Shown here: piece by piece, positions 1 to 9,820 of the stretch
Layout: each line of letters opens with the position of its first letter
Position numbering within the stretch: position 1 is the stretch's first letter
DNA from: Phreatobacter sp.
GTDB taxonomy: Bacteria > Pseudomonadota > Alphaproteobacteria > Rhizobiales > Phreatobacteraceae
Assembly: GCF_027532945.1 (NCBI RefSeq)
Contig: NZ_JAPZTZ010000023.1
Coordinates: 18,730 to 82,729, forward strand
Direction of reading: 5' to 3'
DNA: 64,000 bases
Made by a program: the position numbers and the translations under genes
Notes under the pieces: generated by a model
What the model was told of the DNA's origin: nothing
Seen by the model: the letters and a program-made list of their open reading frames with translations, nothing else
Databases searched by the model: none

Positions 1-156
1 GCGCCCGAGGGGGCCGGCGCCGACCATCTGAAGGCGCTGTCCCGCATCGCGCGGCTCACCCGCGATCCCGCCAATGTGCAGAAGCTGCGCGCCGCCCGCG
101 ACGAAGCGACGCTGCGCGTGCTGCTCGCCCAGTCTCCGGCCACCCACGCGGCCTGA
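1..156 (+). CDS. ptsN: PTS IIA-like nitrogen regulatory protein PtsN, C-terminal end (partial)
   Basis: This open reading frame enters from the left edge and ends at TGA 154-156, so only about 51 C-terminal residues are visible. They include APEGAGADHLKALSRIARL and a tail rich in Leu and Arg. This matches the end of the EIIA-Ntr (PtsN) family, where a conserved ADHLKALAR stretch precedes the last helix. PtsN takes phosphate from NPr of the nitrogen PTS and regulates nitrogen and potassium functions. The phosphorylated histidine lies outside the window. The call rests on the C-terminal motif only. Confidence 0.72.
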   Translation, partial: APEGAGADHLKALSRIARLTRDPANVQKLRAARDEATLRVLLAQSPATHAA

Positions 157-270
157 CGGCCGCGTCGCTGTGATCCGCCGCGACACGTCTGCGTGAAAGC
201 GCCTTGGCCCGCGGGGTCGGGCGGCCTAAACTCAGATCGGACTGGGAAACGGCGCAGCCCCGGAGTGAGC

Positions 271-828
271 GTGTCCGACCGAATCGCCTTCGACGATTGC
301 CTGCAGCTGGTGCTGAAGCTCGACGCCATGGTTCCGGCGCCGGCGCAGCCCAAGCGGCTCGATGCCCTGTTCCGCGACCTCGCGCGGTTCAAGCCGCACC
401 AGCCGGCCTATGAGCTGCAGGACCTCATCTGGGCGGTGTGGACCAATCACGAGGACGAGTTCGCCGACCAGGCCATGGAGCAGGCGATCAACGCCATCGC
501 GCTGAAGGACTATGACGTCGCCCAGCTCGTGCTGGATGCGCTGGTGGACGCCCGGCCCGAATGGTCGGAGGCCTGGAACAAGCGCGCGACGCTGCACTTC
601 ATCCGGGGCGACGACGCCTATGCGGTGCGTGACGTGATGGAGACGCTGAAGCGCGAACCGCGCCATTTCGGCGCCCTGTCCGGTTTCGCGCAGATCTGCC
701 TGAAACATGCCCGCGAAGCCGAGGCTCTGGTGGCCTTCGAGGCGGCGCTTGCCATCAACCCGCATCTGGAGGGCGTCGCCGCCCTCGTCGCCGAGATGCA
801 CGCCAAGGGCGGACGCGTCCTGCACTGA
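271..828 (+). CDS. Tetratricopeptide-repeat protein
   Basis: The product is about 185 residues and has helical repeats typical of TPR proteins, for example RPEWSEAWNKRATLHFIRGD and a following unit ending AALAINPHLEG. The hallmark W/A/P spacing of TPR units is visible in the second half. Such proteins act as protein-protein adaptors; no partner can be inferred here. An in-frame ATG at 193 exists, but the N-terminus it adds is not TPR-like. GTG 271, with GGAG at 262-265 five bases upstream, is the better start; GTG 265 is also possible. No signal peptide is apparent. Confidence 0.7.
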   Translation: MSDRIAFDDCLQLVLKLDAMVPAPAQPKRLDALFRDLARFKPHQPAYELQDLIWAVWTNHEDEFADQAMEQAINAIALKDYDVAQLVLDALVDARPEWSEAWNKRATLHFIRGDDAYAVRDVMETLKREPRHFGALSGFAQICLKHAREAEALVAFEAALAINPHLEGVAALVAEMHAKGGRVLH

Positions 829-893
829 GACGGCTGCCGCGTGGCCTCGCGGCGCGCTAGACCGGCTGCCCCACTCGCTGCGGCCGGTCTCCC

Positions 894-1685
894 TTGTTCC
901 TCATCGCCCTCCTCACCAAGGCCCTGACGACCGCGGCCATCGTGCTCGCCGCCTCGTTTGTCGCGGAGCGGGCACGGCCCTTCCTCGCGGCGCTCGTTCT
1001 GGCCCTGCCGATCTCCACCGGCCCGGCCTATGTCATCCTCGCGCTGGACCACGATGCCGGATTCATTGCGGAAGCCGCGCTTTCCAGCCTTGCCGGCAAT
1101 GTCGCCATCGCTCCCGCCGCCATCGCCTATGCGCTGCTGGCGCGGCGCGGCGGGGGGCTCATCGTCTCCTATGCGGCGATGATCACCGCCTGGCTCGCGG
1201 CGGCGCTGGCGGTGAAGGCCTTTGCCTGGGGCACGGTCTCAGCCGTCATCCTGAACCTCGTCGTCTTCGGGCTCGCCACGGCACTCACCTGGGGCTGGCG
1301 CGGCGGCGAGAAGCCGGCGCGGGTCGAACGCCGCTGGTATGATCTGCCGCTGCGGGCGGCGATCGTCGTCTCGGTGGTGGTGGCGGTGATCCTCGTCTCG
1401 GAGCGGCTCGGGCCGGGAGCGACCGGCATCGCCGCGCTGTTCCCGGCAAGCTTCTCGAGCTTCATCCTTCTGATGCATCGCCGCCTCGGCGGGCCGGCGG
1501 TGGCCTCCGCCTTCGTCAATGGCATGACGATGATCTTCGGCTTCACCGGCTTCCTGCTGGCGCTGCATCTCTTCGCGGCGCAGGGGGCGGTCTGGACGGG
1601 CCTTGCCGTCGGCCTCGCCATTCCCGTGGCCTGGTCGGCGCTGCTGCTGGTGCTCAGCCGGCGGGCCGCCCGCGCCGCGCCTTGA
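894..1685 (+). CDS. Polytopic membrane protein of unknown function
   Basis: The product is about 263 residues and mostly hydrophobic. I count seven or eight membrane-spanning stretches separated by short basic or acidic loops, for example the segment around [19 protein letters not shown] recognise no catalytic motif or transporter family signature. The reading frame opens with TTG 894 and no ATG lies close to the start, so the start is uncertain. The 3' end overlaps the convergent mutS stop by 32 bases, so both genes share coding DNA there. Confidence 0.6.
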   Translation: MFLIALLTKALTTAAIVLAASFVAERARPFLAALVLALPISTGPAYVILALDHDAGFIAEAALSSLAGNVAIAPAAIAYALLARRGGGLIVSYAAMITAWLAAALAVKAFAWGTVSAVILNLVVFGLATALTWGWRGGEKPARVERRWYDLPLRAAIVVSVVVAVILVSERLGPGATGIAALFPASFSSFILLMHRRLGGPAVASAFVNGMTMIFGFTGFLLALHLFAAQGAVWTGLAVGLAIPVAWSALLLVLSRRAARAAP

Positions 1686-4413
1686 GCGCGTAGAGCGCCT
1701 CCTGCGCCTCACGCGGCGTCATGTCGTCGGGATCCATCGTGTCGAGCAGGTCGAGCGCGGGATCGGGCGGCGGCGCGGCGGGAGCCGGACGCGGCGCCAC
1801 GGCGAAGAGCGGCAGGTCGTCGATCATGCGACGCGTCGGTGCCGTGCGGTCTGTCGCCTCGAGTTCGGCCAGCACCTGCCGGGCGCGCTCGACCACGGCG
1901 GGGGGAAGCCCCGCGAGCTTCGCCACCTGGATGCCGTAGGAGCGGTCGGCGGCGCCCTCGCCCACCTCGTGGAGGAAGATGACGTCGCCGCGCCATTCCT
2001 TCACCCGCATCGTGGCATTGGACAGCCGCGGCAGCCGCCGCGACAGCACGGTCAGCTCGTGGAAATGGGTGGCGAAGAGCGCCCGGCAACGGTTGGTCTC
2101 GTGCAGGTGCTCCACCGCTGCCCAGGCGATGGAGAGGCCGTCGAAGGTCGCCGTGCCGCGGCCGATCTCGTCGAGGATGACGAGAGCGCGGGGACCGGCC
2201 TGATTGAGGATGGCAGCGGTCTCGACCATCTCGACCATGAAGGTCGAGCGGCCGCGGGCAAGGTCGTCAGCGGCGCCGACACGCGAGAACAGCCGGTCGA
2301 CGATGCCGAGATGGGCCGAGGCCGCCGGCACGAAGGAGCCCATCTGGGCGAGCACCGCGACCAGCGCGTTCTGGCGCAGGAAGGTCGACTTGCCCGCCAT
2401 GTTCGGGCCGGTGATGAGCCAGATGCGGCCGGCGGGCGCCTCCGACCGGCCGTCATGGCCGGACAGGTCGCAGTCATTGGCCACAAACGGCGCCTTGCCG
2501 CGGATGGCCTGCTCGACCACGGGATGGCGGGCCTGCTTCACCGCGAAGGCGAGCGAGGTGTCGACCAGCGGCCGGTAATAGCTTTCCTCCGCCGCCAGCG
2601 TCGCCAGCGAGGCCGCAACGTCCAGCACCGCCACCGCCTCCGCCGCGGCGCGGATGTCATCGGCCATGGCGAGCACGGCGCGGGCGAGATCGGCGAAGAC
2701 CTCCTGTTCGAGGCCGAGCGCCCGGTCGGCGGCTCCGGCGATCTTCGCCTCGAGCTGGCCGAGCTCGGTGGTGGAGAAGCGCATCGCCCCCGCCATGGTC
2801 TGGCGGTGGATGAAGGTCTCGTTGAGCGGGGCTTTCAGGAACGTCTCGCCGTGCTGCTGCGCCACCTCGACGAAATAGCCGAGCACGTTGTTGTGCTTGA
2901 CCTTGAGGGTGCGGATGCCGGTCTCCTCGGCATAGCGCGCCTGGAGCGAGGCGATGACGCGGCGGCTCTCGTCGCGCAGCGCCCGGGTCTCGTCGAGGGC
3001 GGGCAGGTAACCGGCGCGGACGAAGCCGCCGTCGCGCTTGAGCAGCGGCAAGTCGACATCGAGCGCCTGGGCAAGCCTGTCGGCGAGGGTGGGCGAGGGA
3101 CGGGCGAGGCCCTCGGCCGCAGCGCCCAGCTCGCCGGCGGCGACATCACCGAGCAGGGTCGCGAGGCTGACGGCGGCGACGAGTCCCTGGCCGATGGCGG
3201 CGAGGTCACGCGGGCCGCCGCGGTCCATGGCGATGCGGGTCAATGCCCGCGCCATGTCGGGGGCTTCCTCAAGGCGGGCGCGGATCTCGGCCCGCAAGGA
3301 CGGCGCAGCGACGAGGGCCTCGACGGCGTCGAGCCGGGCGGTGATGGCAGCGGGGTCGGTCAGGGGGCTTGCGAGCCGCACCGCGAGGAGGCGCGCGCCG
3401 GCCGCGGTCACGGTGCGGTCGATGGCGGCAAGGAGCGAGCCCTGCCGCTCGCCGCCGAGGGTGCGGACGAGTTCGAGATTGGCCCGGGTCGCCGCGTCGA
3501 TGAGCATGGCGGCGCCGGCTGCCTCGCGCACCGGAGGGGTGAGCGGCGCGCGAGTCGCGATCTGCGTGCGCTCGACATAGGTCACGACCGCGGCGGCGGC
3601 GGTGAGTTCGAGGCGCGAGAAAGCGCCGAAGCCGTCGAGCGTGCCGACGCCGAAATAGCCGGCAAGGCGGCGCTCGGCGGTGGCCCCGTCGAAGAGGTCG
3701 CGCGGCACCGGCGACACCGCACGGAAGGAGCGCCAGAAATCGGCAAGGCCGGTATCGGCATAGAGCGCGTCGGAAATGACGATTTCGCGCGGGTCGACGC
3801 GAGCGATGTCGGCGGCAAGACGCCCGCCATCGGTTTCGGCGACGCGGAACTCGCCGGTGGAGATGTCGACCCAGGCGAGGCCGAAACCCTCGCCAGCGAT
3901 GGAGGAGGTGCGGGCGCGGGCGACAGTGAGGAGGAAGTTGCTGCGACGGGCGTCGAGGAGCGAGTCCTCTGTCAGCGTGCCGGGGGTGACGAGGCGGACG
4001 ACGTCGCGCTTCACCACCGATTTCGAGCCGCGCTTCTTCGCTTCCGCCGGATCTTCGACCTGCTCGCAGACGGCGACCTTGAAGCCAAGCTGGATGAGGC
4101 GCTGGAGATAGTCGTCCGCCGCATGGACCGGCACGCCGGCCATGGGGATGTCCTCGCCGAGATGCTTGCCGCGCTTGGTCAGGGCGATGCCGAGGGCGCG
4201 GGAGGCGGCGACCGCATCGTCGAAGAACAGCTCGTAGAAATCGCCCATCCGGTAGAACAGCAGCGAATCCGGGTTCGCCGCCTTGATCTCGATGTACTGC
4301 TCCATCATCGGCGTGACGCGGCCCTCCGCCTCGGCGGGCGGGCTTGCGGCAGCGGGAGGGGGCGCGGGGTCGAGCATCGCCGGGACGCTCGCAGGTGAGG
4401 CGTGCGAATTCAA
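1654..4413 (-). CDS. mutS: DNA mismatch repair protein MutS
   Basis: This 919-residue protein recognises base mismatches and small loops, then recruits MutL using ATP. Visible domains in order are an Ala/Pro-rich tail (1-30), the mismatch-binding domain with the Phe-X-Glu wedge (FYE, 59-61), connector, lever and clamp regions, and the ATPase. Walker [10 protein letters not shown] is at 669-677 and Walker B LVILDE ends at about 749. A helix-turn-helix dimer region with STGK-less Ala/Pro linkers closes the protein. The length is usual for alphaproteobacterial MutS. The gene stands alone, and its 3' end overlaps the convergent membrane-protein gene. Confidence 0.97.
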   Translation of the reverse strand: MNSHASPASVPAMLDPAPPPAAASPPAEAEGRVTPMMEQYIEIKAANPDSLLFYRMGDFYELFFDDAVAASRALGIALTKRGKHLGEDIPMAGVPVHAADDYLQRLIQLGFKVAVCEQVEDPAEAKKRGSKSVVKRDVVRLVTPGTLTEDSLLDARRSNFLLTVARARTSSIAGEGFGLAWVDISTGEFRVAETDGGRLAADIARVDPREIVISDALYADTGLADFWRSFRAVSPVPRDLFDGATAERRLAGYFGVGTLDGFGAFSRLELTAAAAVVTYVERTQIATRAPLTPPVREAAGAAMLIDAATRANLELVRTLGGERQGSLLAAIDRTVTAAGARLLAVRLASPLTDPAAITARLDAVEALVAAPSLRAEIRARLEEAPDMARALTRIAMDRGGPRDLAAIGQGLVAAVSLATLLGDVAAGELGAAAEGLARPSPTLADRLAQALDVDLPLLKRDGGFVRAGYLPALDETRALRDESRRVIASLQARYAEETGIRTLKVKHNNVLGYFVEVAQQHGETFLKAPLNETFIHRQTMAGAMRFSTTELGQLEAKIAGAADRALGLEQEVFADLARAVLAMADDIRAAAEAVAVLDVAASLATLAAEESYYRPLVDTSLAFAVKQARHPVVEQAIRGKAPFVANDCDLSGHDGRSEAPAGRIWLITGPNMAGKSTFLRQNALVAVLAQMGSFVPAASAHLGIVDRLFSRVGAADDLARGRSTFMVEMVETAAILNQAGPRALVILDEIGRGTATFDGLSIAWAAVEHLHETNRCRALFATHFHELTVLSRRLPRLSNATMRVKEWRGDVIFLHEVGEGAADRSYGIQVAKLAGLPPAVVERARQVLAELEATDRTAPTRRMIDDLPLFAVAPRPAPAAPPPDPALDLLDTMDPDDMTPREAQEALYALKARRGRPAG

Positions 4414-4450
4414 CCGCGCCGCGCGCTCCGCCCACAGGGTTTGGGGGTCG

Positions 4451-5185
4451 TCAGACGATCCGGGCCAATTCCGCCTGCACGCGAAGCAGCTTCGGCAGGA
4501 TCTCCGCCACGATCACGCCGGGCGGAAAGCGCGTCGCCTGCGTGCCGACATTGATCGCCGCCACCACCTTGCCCTCGCGGTCGATGACCGGCACGGCGAT
4601 GGAGGTCAGGCCCACCTCCAGCTCCTGGTCGATGACCGCATAGCCGGCGGTGCGCGCCGCGGCGACGCGCGCCATGACCGCCTCGACCGACGTGGCGGTC
4701 GCCCGGGTCAGCGCCCGGCGGTCCGAGGCCTCGACCCGGCGGCGGGCCTCGTCCTCGGGCAGGGCGGCGAGCAGCACCCGGCCCATCGAGGTGCAATAGG
4801 CCGGCAGCCGCGAGCCAACCGACAGGCCCACCGACATGATTCGCTTGGTAGCGGCGCGGGCGACATAGACGATGTCGCGGCCATCGAGGAGCGAGGCCGA
4901 GGAGCTCTCGCCGATCTCCTCGCTGAGCCGCTCCAGCGCGTTCTGCAAGACCGCCGTCAGCGGCGTGGAGGAGAGATAGGCGTAGCCGAGCTGGAGCACG
5001 CGAGGGGTCAGCGCGAAGTGCCGGCCGTCGGTCTCGGCATAGCCGATGCGGGCGAGGGTGATGAGGCAGCGGCGCGCCGTGGCGCGGCTGAGGCCGGTCA
5101 TACGGGCGACATCGGCAATGGTGAGGCGCGGATGGCCGGCATCGAAACAGGCGATCACGGCGAGGCCCTTCTCGAGGCCCAGCAT
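4451..5185 (-). CDS. pcaR: IclR-family regulator of the PcaR/PcaU type
   Basis: The product is about 244 residues. An N-terminal winged helix ([20 protein letters not shown], about residues 21-40) is followed by an IclR effector domain. Segments such as [26 protein letters not shown] and INVGTQATR are typical of regulators of the beta-ketoadipate (pca) regulon. In rhizobia PcaR controls pcaIJF; a pcaIJFHG operon lies at 45161-49480 with matching operator-like sites. The start is unclear. ATG 5185 trims the N-terminus seen in relatives (FRQIDRDH precedes it in frame), and upstream there is only a CTG before an in-frame TGA. A frameshift or a non-standard start is possible. Confidence 0.82.
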   Translation of the reverse strand: MLGLEKGLAVIACFDAGHPRLTIADVARMTGLSRATARRCLITLARIGYAETDGRHFALTPRVLQLGYAYLSSTPLTAVLQNALERLSEEIGESSSASLLDGRDIVYVARAATKRIMSVGLSVGSRLPAYCTSMGRVLLAALPEDEARRRVEASDRRALTRATATSVEAVMARVAAARTAGYAVIDQELEVGLTSIAVPVIDREGKVVAAINVGTQATRFPPGVIVAEILPKLLRVQAELARIV

Positions 5186-5354
5186 GTGGTCGCGGTCGAT
5201 CTGGCGGAAGGGGGCGGCGTCCAGGGTCGGCCTCAGGCGATTGTGCGGTCACCGCACGTCTTGCCGTTTTTGCGCGGATGGGGCAACGGAATTCCGTCCC
5301 TTGCTGCCATCAGGTCACGGGGCGTCTCGCAGACCGTCCTCCCGAAGGCCTCCC

Positions 5355-6218
5355 ATGTCGCTCCGCCTCCTCGTCATCGAAGGCAACACCGCCGCCGATC
5401 GTGCCCGCCACGCCGCCGGCCGTGGTGCGACCCCCTCCGAGGCCTATGCGGAGGTGCTGCGCGAACTCGCGCCCGACGCCGTCTGCGACATCGCCTTTCC
5501 CGCCGATCCCGGCGCGAACCTGCCGGATGCCGGCGGCCTCGAGGGCTATGACGGCGTGGCGCTCACCGGTTCGTCGCTGAACCTCTACGACATGACCCCA
5601 GAGATCCGCTCGCAGATCGATCTCGCCCGTCAGGTGTTCGCTTCGGGAACACCGGTCTTCGGATCGTGCTGGGGCCTGCAGGTGCTCACCACCGCCGCCG
5701 GCGGTGTGGTGCGGAAGAACCCGAAGGGCCGCGAGATGGGCTTCGCCCGCAAGATCACCGCCAACGAGGCGGGCCGCACCCATCCGATGCTTGCCGGCCG
5801 GCCGATCGCCTTCGACGCTCCCGCCGTCCACCAGGACGAGGTGGAGACCATGGCACCGGGCACGACGCTGCTCGCCTCCAACGGCATGAGCGCGGTGCAG
5901 GCGGCGGAGATCCGCGTCGGCCAGGGCATCGCCTGGGCGGTGCAGTACCATCCGGAATTCTCCCTCGCCGAGGTCGCGGCCATTGGCGGCGCGCTCGGAC
6001 CCCGCCTCGTCGATGAGGGCTTCTTCGAGGACATGGAGGCCCTTGCGCGCTGGCGTTCCGACCTCGATGCCCTTAATGTCGATCCGGCGAACACCCCCGT
6101 CGCCTGGCGCCATGGCCTGGATGTCGAGCTGCTCGACACCGGCCGTCGCAGAACCGAGATCGCCAATTGGCTGAGCGCCATGGTGAGACCGAAGAAGAGC
6201 TTACGCGGCCGCGCCTGA
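5355..6218 (+). CDS. Class I glutamine amidotransferase-like protein
   Basis: This 287-residue protein has a class I glutamine amidotransferase fold. The nucleophile elbow FGSCWGLQ places the catalytic Cys at residue 105, and the catalytic His is in QYHPEF. The enzyme would release ammonia from glutamine or hydrolyse a gamma-glutamyl bond. No synthetase domain is fused, so it resembles stand-alone GMP-synthase-like or gamma-glutamyl hydrolase-like members. The real acceptor is unknown. ATG 5355 begins the beta-strand LRLLVIEGN directly. The gene is divergent from pcaR with about 170 bases between, and 21 bases upstream of a methyltransferase gene. Confidence 0.8.
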   Translation: MSLRLLVIEGNTAADRARHAAGRGATPSEAYAEVLRELAPDAVCDIAFPADPGANLPDAGGLEGYDGVALTGSSLNLYDMTPEIRSQIDLARQVFASGTPVFGSCWGLQVLTTAAGGVVRKNPKGREMGFARKITANEAGRTHPMLAGRPIAFDAPAVHQDEVETMAPGTTLLASNGMSAVQAAEIRVGQGIAWAVQYHPEFSLAEVAAIGGALGPRLVDEGFFEDMEALARWRSDLDALNVDPANTPVAWRHGLDVELLDTGRRRTEIANWLSAMVRPKKSLRGRA

Positions 6219-6239
6219 ACAAGCGGCCAGGGGGGCCGC

Positions 6240-7316
6240 ATGACTTCGTCGACGCCTGCGTCATCGCGACCCCAACTGGGACTGAGGCCCGCCTCTCTCG
6301 CCACACGCTGGACGCGGGTGCTCTATGAGGGCCTGGTCTACGGCGCCGCCTATGCCATCCCCACCTTCTTCGCGACGAGCCCGAAGCGGGTGGATCCCGA
6401 ATGGATCTGGCACTTCTGCACCTGCGACCGGACCGCTATCGAGCAGGGCTTTGTCGATCACTGGCCGCCCGCGCCGTTCCGCCGGCGGATCATCAAGGGT
6501 TTCCTCGACCAGACCCATGCCGAGGGCATCGAGTATCACTACGACGTCTCGAACGCGTTCTACGCGCTGTTCCTCGACCGCGACTACATGTTCTACACCT
6601 GCGCCGACTTCAACGCCCCGACCGACACGATCGAGGATGCGCAGCGGAACAAGGCCAATCACATCCTGGGCCTGCTCGACCCGCGGCCCGGCGAGAAGAT
6701 CATCGAACTCGGCTGCGGCTGGGGCGGGATGCTCAAGCATATCAGTGCGGCCATCGGCGACGGCAGCAACCTGTCGGGCCTGACCCTGTCACGCGACCAG
6801 GTGGACTACATCCGCACCCATCTCGGCTTTTCCGTCGCGCTCGCCGATCTCATCACCCATGATTACGGGACCGAGACCTACGACAAGATCTATGCGATCG
6901 GCGCCCTGGAACATGTGCGGCCGGACAGCATCCTGCCGCTGTTCCAGCGCCTCCATGCCGCGCTGAAGCCGGGCGGCCGCATGGTGCAGCACTTCTTCTC
7001 GCTCAACGGCACCGACCCCGTGCCGCCGTCGATGCTCGGAGCCCAGGCCTATTTCCCGGGATCGATCCTGTCGCTGCATAGCGACATCCGCGCCAAGGCG
7101 GAACGCGCCGGTTTCCGCATCGCCCACGATTCCGCGCATGACTACCGGCCAACCCTGCGCGCCTGGTTCGACCGGCTGGTCGAGAACCGCGACCAGGCCG
7201 AGGCCCTGGTCGGGCATCACGTGGTGAACAAGTATTTCGTCTATTTCGCCATGTCTTGGCGGTTCTTCGACCTCAAGCAGTCAACGCTGCACCGTCTCGT
7301 GCTGATGAAGGACTGA
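6240..7316 (+). CDS. Cyclopropane-fatty-acyl-phospholipid synthase-like methyltransferase
   Basis: This 358-residue SAM-dependent methyltransferase has the CFA-synthase signature YHYDVSNAFYALFLDRDYM and SAM motif I in IELGCGWGGM. Family members transfer a methylene or methyl group to unsaturated lipid chains at the membrane. The N-terminal lipid-binding part is shorter than in classical CfaA, so the substrate could be another lipid. The gene starts 21 bases after the glutamine amidotransferase gene and is probably co-transcribed with it. Its 3' end converges on lepA with only 31 bases between, and no clear hairpin terminator was seen there. Confidence 0.85.
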   Translation: MTSSTPASSRPQLGLRPASLATRWTRVLYEGLVYGAAYAIPTFFATSPKRVDPEWIWHFCTCDRTAIEQGFVDHWPPAPFRRRIIKGFLDQTHAEGIEYHYDVSNAFYALFLDRDYMFYTCADFNAPTDTIEDAQRNKANHILGLLDPRPGEKIIELGCGWGGMLKHISAAIGDGSNLSGLTLSRDQVDYIRTHLGFSVALADLITHDYGTETYDKIYAIGALEHVRPDSILPLFQRLHAALKPGGRMVQHFFSLNGTDPVPPSMLGAQAYFPGSILSLHSDIRAKAERAGFRIAHDSAHDYRPTLRAWFDRLVENRDQAEALVGHHVVNKYFVYFAMSWRFFDLKQSTLHRLVLMKD

Positions 7317-7347
7317 AGGGTCGGGCCGCCGCGACAGGCGACCCGCC

Positions 7348-9153
7348 TCACGCGTCCATCTTGAGCGCGGCGATGAAGGCTTCCTGCGGGATGTCGACCT
7401 TGCCGAACTGGCGCATCTTCTTCTTGCCCTCCTTCTGCTTGTCCAGAAGCTTGCGCTTGCGGGAGATGTCGCCGCCGTAGCACTTGGCGGTGACGTCCTT
7501 GCGCAGGGCCGAGATGGTCTCGCGGGCGATGACCTTGGCGCCGATCGAGGCCTGGATCGGGATCTTGAAGAGGTGCTGCGGGATGAGGTCCTTCAGCTTC
7601 TCGCACATGGCGCGGCCGCGGCTCTCGGCGCGGTTGCGGTGGACGAGCATGGAGAGGGCGTCGACCGGTTCGCCATTGACCAGGAGCGACATCTTCACGA
7701 GGTCGCCCTCGCGATAGTCGGTGATCTGGTAGTCGAAGGAGGCATAGCCCTTCGAGATCGACTTCAGCCGGTCGTAGAAGTCGAAGACCACCTCGTTGAG
7801 CGGCAGGTCATAGGTGACCATGGCGCGCGAGCCGACATAGGTCAGGTCGATCTGCACACCGCGGCGGTCCTGGCAGAGCTTCAGCACCGAGCCGAGATAG
7901 TCGTCCGGCGTCATAATCTTGGCGCGGATCCACGGCTCCGAGATGATCTCGATCTTCATCGGATCGGGCATGTCGGCCGGGTTGTGCAGCTCGATCAGCG
8001 TGCCGTCGCGCTGGAGGATCTGGTAGACGACCGAGGGCGCGGTGGCGATGAGGTCGAGGTTGAACTCGCGCTCCAGCCGCTCCTGGATGATCTCGAGGTG
8101 GAGGAGCCCGAGGAAGCCGCAGCGGAAGCCGAAGCCAAGCGCCGCCGAACTCTCCATCTCGAACGAGAAGCTGGCGTCGTTGAGGCGCAGCTTGCCCATG
8201 GCGGCACGCAGGTCCTCGAAATCGGCGGCGTCCTGGGGGAAGAGGCCGCAGAAGACCACGGGCTGGGCCGGCTTGAAACCCGGCAGGGCCGCGGCGGTCG
8301 GCTTCTTCTCGTCGGTGATCGTGTCGCCGACGCGGGTATCGGCGACCTCCTTGATGGACGCGGTGATGAAGCCGACCTCGCCGGGGCCAAGATCCGTCAC
8401 GTCGCGCATCTTCGGCGTGAAGACGCCGATCTTGTCGATGTCGTAGACGGCGTCCGTGCCCATCATCTTGATGCGCTGGCCCTTCTTCATCGTGCCGTCG
8501 ATGACGCGCACGAGGACGACGACGCCGAGATAGGGGTCGTACCAGCTATCGACCAGCATCGCCTTGAGCGGCGCGGCCTTGTCGCCCTTCGGCGCGGGCA
8601 GGCGCTGGACGATGGCCTCCAGCACGGCGGGAATGTTGAGGCCGGTCTTGGCCGAGACCTCGACGGCATCCGACGCGTCGAGGCCGATGACATCTTCGAT
8701 CTGCTGCTTGACGCGCTCCGGCTCGGCGGCGGGCAGGTCGATCTTGTTCAGCACCGGCACGATCTCGTGGCCGGCATCGAGCGCCTGATAGACATTGGCC
8801 AGCGTCTGGGCCTCGACGCCCTGGGAGGCGTCGACGACGAGGATCGAGCCCTCGCAGGCGGCCAGCGAACGCGACACCTCATAGGCGAAGTCGACGTGGC
8901 CAGGCGTGTCCATGAGGTTCAGGACATAGGTCTTGCCATCGCTCGCGGTGTAGTCAAGGCGCACCGTCTGCGCCTTGATGGTGATGCCGCGCTCTTTCTC
9001 GATGTCCATGTTGTCGAGGACCTGTTCGGTCATCTCGCGTTCGGACAGGCCGCCGGTGACCTGGATGAGGCGGTCGGCGAGCGTCGATTTGCCGTGGTCG
9101 ATATGGGCCACGATCGAGAAGTTGCGGATGAGGTCGAGCGGCGTGTCGGTCAT
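7348..9153 (-). CDS. lepA: Elongation factor 4 (LepA)
   Basis: This 601-residue translational GTPase back-translocates or remodels stalled ribosomes. The G domain is complete: [12 protein letters not shown] (G1), DTPGHVDF (G3) and NKIDLP (G4). The EF-G-like domains and the LepA-specific C-terminal domain ([20 protein letters not shown]) follow. The length equals the family norm when the start is ATG 9153 ([12 protein letters not shown]). ATG 9165 would add four residues. The gene is transcribed leftward and is divergent from the UspA-type gene. Confidence 0.97.
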   Translation of the reverse strand: MTDTPLDLIRNFSIVAHIDHGKSTLADRLIQVTGGLSEREMTEQVLDNMDIEKERGITIKAQTVRLDYTASDGKTYVLNLMDTPGHVDFAYEVSRSLAACEGSILVVDASQGVEAQTLANVYQALDAGHEIVPVLNKIDLPAAEPERVKQQIEDVIGLDASDAVEVSAKTGLNIPAVLEAIVQRLPAPKGDKAAPLKAMLVDSWYDPYLGVVVLVRVIDGTMKKGQRIKMMGTDAVYDIDKIGVFTPKMRDVTDLGPGEVGFITASIKEVADTRVGDTITDEKKPTAAALPGFKPAQPVVFCGLFPQDAADFEDLRAAMGKLRLNDASFSFEMESSAALGFGFRCGFLGLLHLEIIQERLEREFNLDLIATAPSVVYQILQRDGTLIELHNPADMPDPMKIEIISEPWIRAKIMTPDDYLGSVLKLCQDRRGVQIDLTYVGSRAMVTYDLPLNEVVFDFYDRLKSISKGYASFDYQITDYREGDLVKMSLLVNGEPVDALSMLVHRNRAESRGRAMCEKLKDLIPQHLFKIPIQASIGAKVIARETISALRKDVTAKCYGGDISRKRKLLDKQKEGKKKMRQFGKVDIPQEAFIAALKMDA

Positions 9154-9316
9154 GTGCTGGCACATAGCAGCCCACCCCCATCTTTCCAAGGATTGCGACG
9201 CGATGCCACCGCGTTGTGATGCCGGAACGCGCCATCGCCGCCCCGCGCCGGCCGCTTGCCAAGGCTGCGGCGGGGGTGCGACATAGCGCCGTTGCGGTGC
9301 GCAGGAGAGGCCCCGA

Positions 9317-9814
9317 ATGACCCGCAAGCGCGAAGCCTACCAGTCCGGCCACACCCCGAAATTCATGGTGGTGGTGGACGAGACAGCCGAATGCGACCGC
9401 GCCATCGTGTTCGCCGCCCGCCGTGCCGCCCGCACCGGCCACCGTCTGCTCATGCTCGCCGTGATCGAGCCGAAGGTGGGCGACGGACAGGCGCTTTTCG
9501 GCGTCGCCGATGTGATGCGCGCTGAGGCCCACGCGGACGCACGCGCCAAGCTCGACGCCGCCGCCGACCGGACGATGACCCTGGTCGGCGTGGAGCCGGA
9601 ACTCGTCGTCCGCGAGGGCAAGCTCAGCGAAGCGATCCTCGCCCAGATCGAGGAGGACCCGGACGTCGCCATCCTCGTGCTCGCTGCCGGCACGGGGAAG
9701 GACGGGCCGGGACCGCTGGTCTCCAGCCTCGCCCGCACCGCCGGCTCCTATCCGATCCCCGTCGCCATCGTGCCGGGCCAGCTCTCCGACGAAGAGATCG
9801 AGGCGCTCGCCTGA
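9317..9814 (+). CDS. Universal stress protein, UspA family
   Basis: This 165-residue soluble protein has the UspA fold: an N-terminal strand [18 protein letters not shown], a central region that varies in the family, and a C-terminal segment [12 protein letters not shown]. The ATP-binding UspA motif G-2X-G-9X-G-S/T is only partly recognisable, so nucleotide binding is uncertain. The start ATG 9317 has an AGGAGAGG ribosome site a few bases upstream. It faces lepA across a 163-bp divergent region and ends six bases before a convergent hydrolase gene. Confidence 0.8.
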   Translation: MTRKREAYQSGHTPKFMVVVDETAECDRAIVFAARRAARTGHRLLMLAVIEPKVGDGQALFGVADVMRAEAHADARAKLDAAADRTMTLVGVEPELVVREGKLSEAILAQIEEDPDVAILVLAAGTGKDGPGPLVSSLARTAGSYPIPVAIVPGQLSDEEIEALA

Positions 9815-9820
9815 TCGCCC

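Noticed and set aside
1603..4398. 931-codon open frame opposite mutS
   Set aside because: It is the antisense of a clear mutS gene. Its product is Arg/Gly/His-rich without domains, as expected from high-GC codon-position shadowing.
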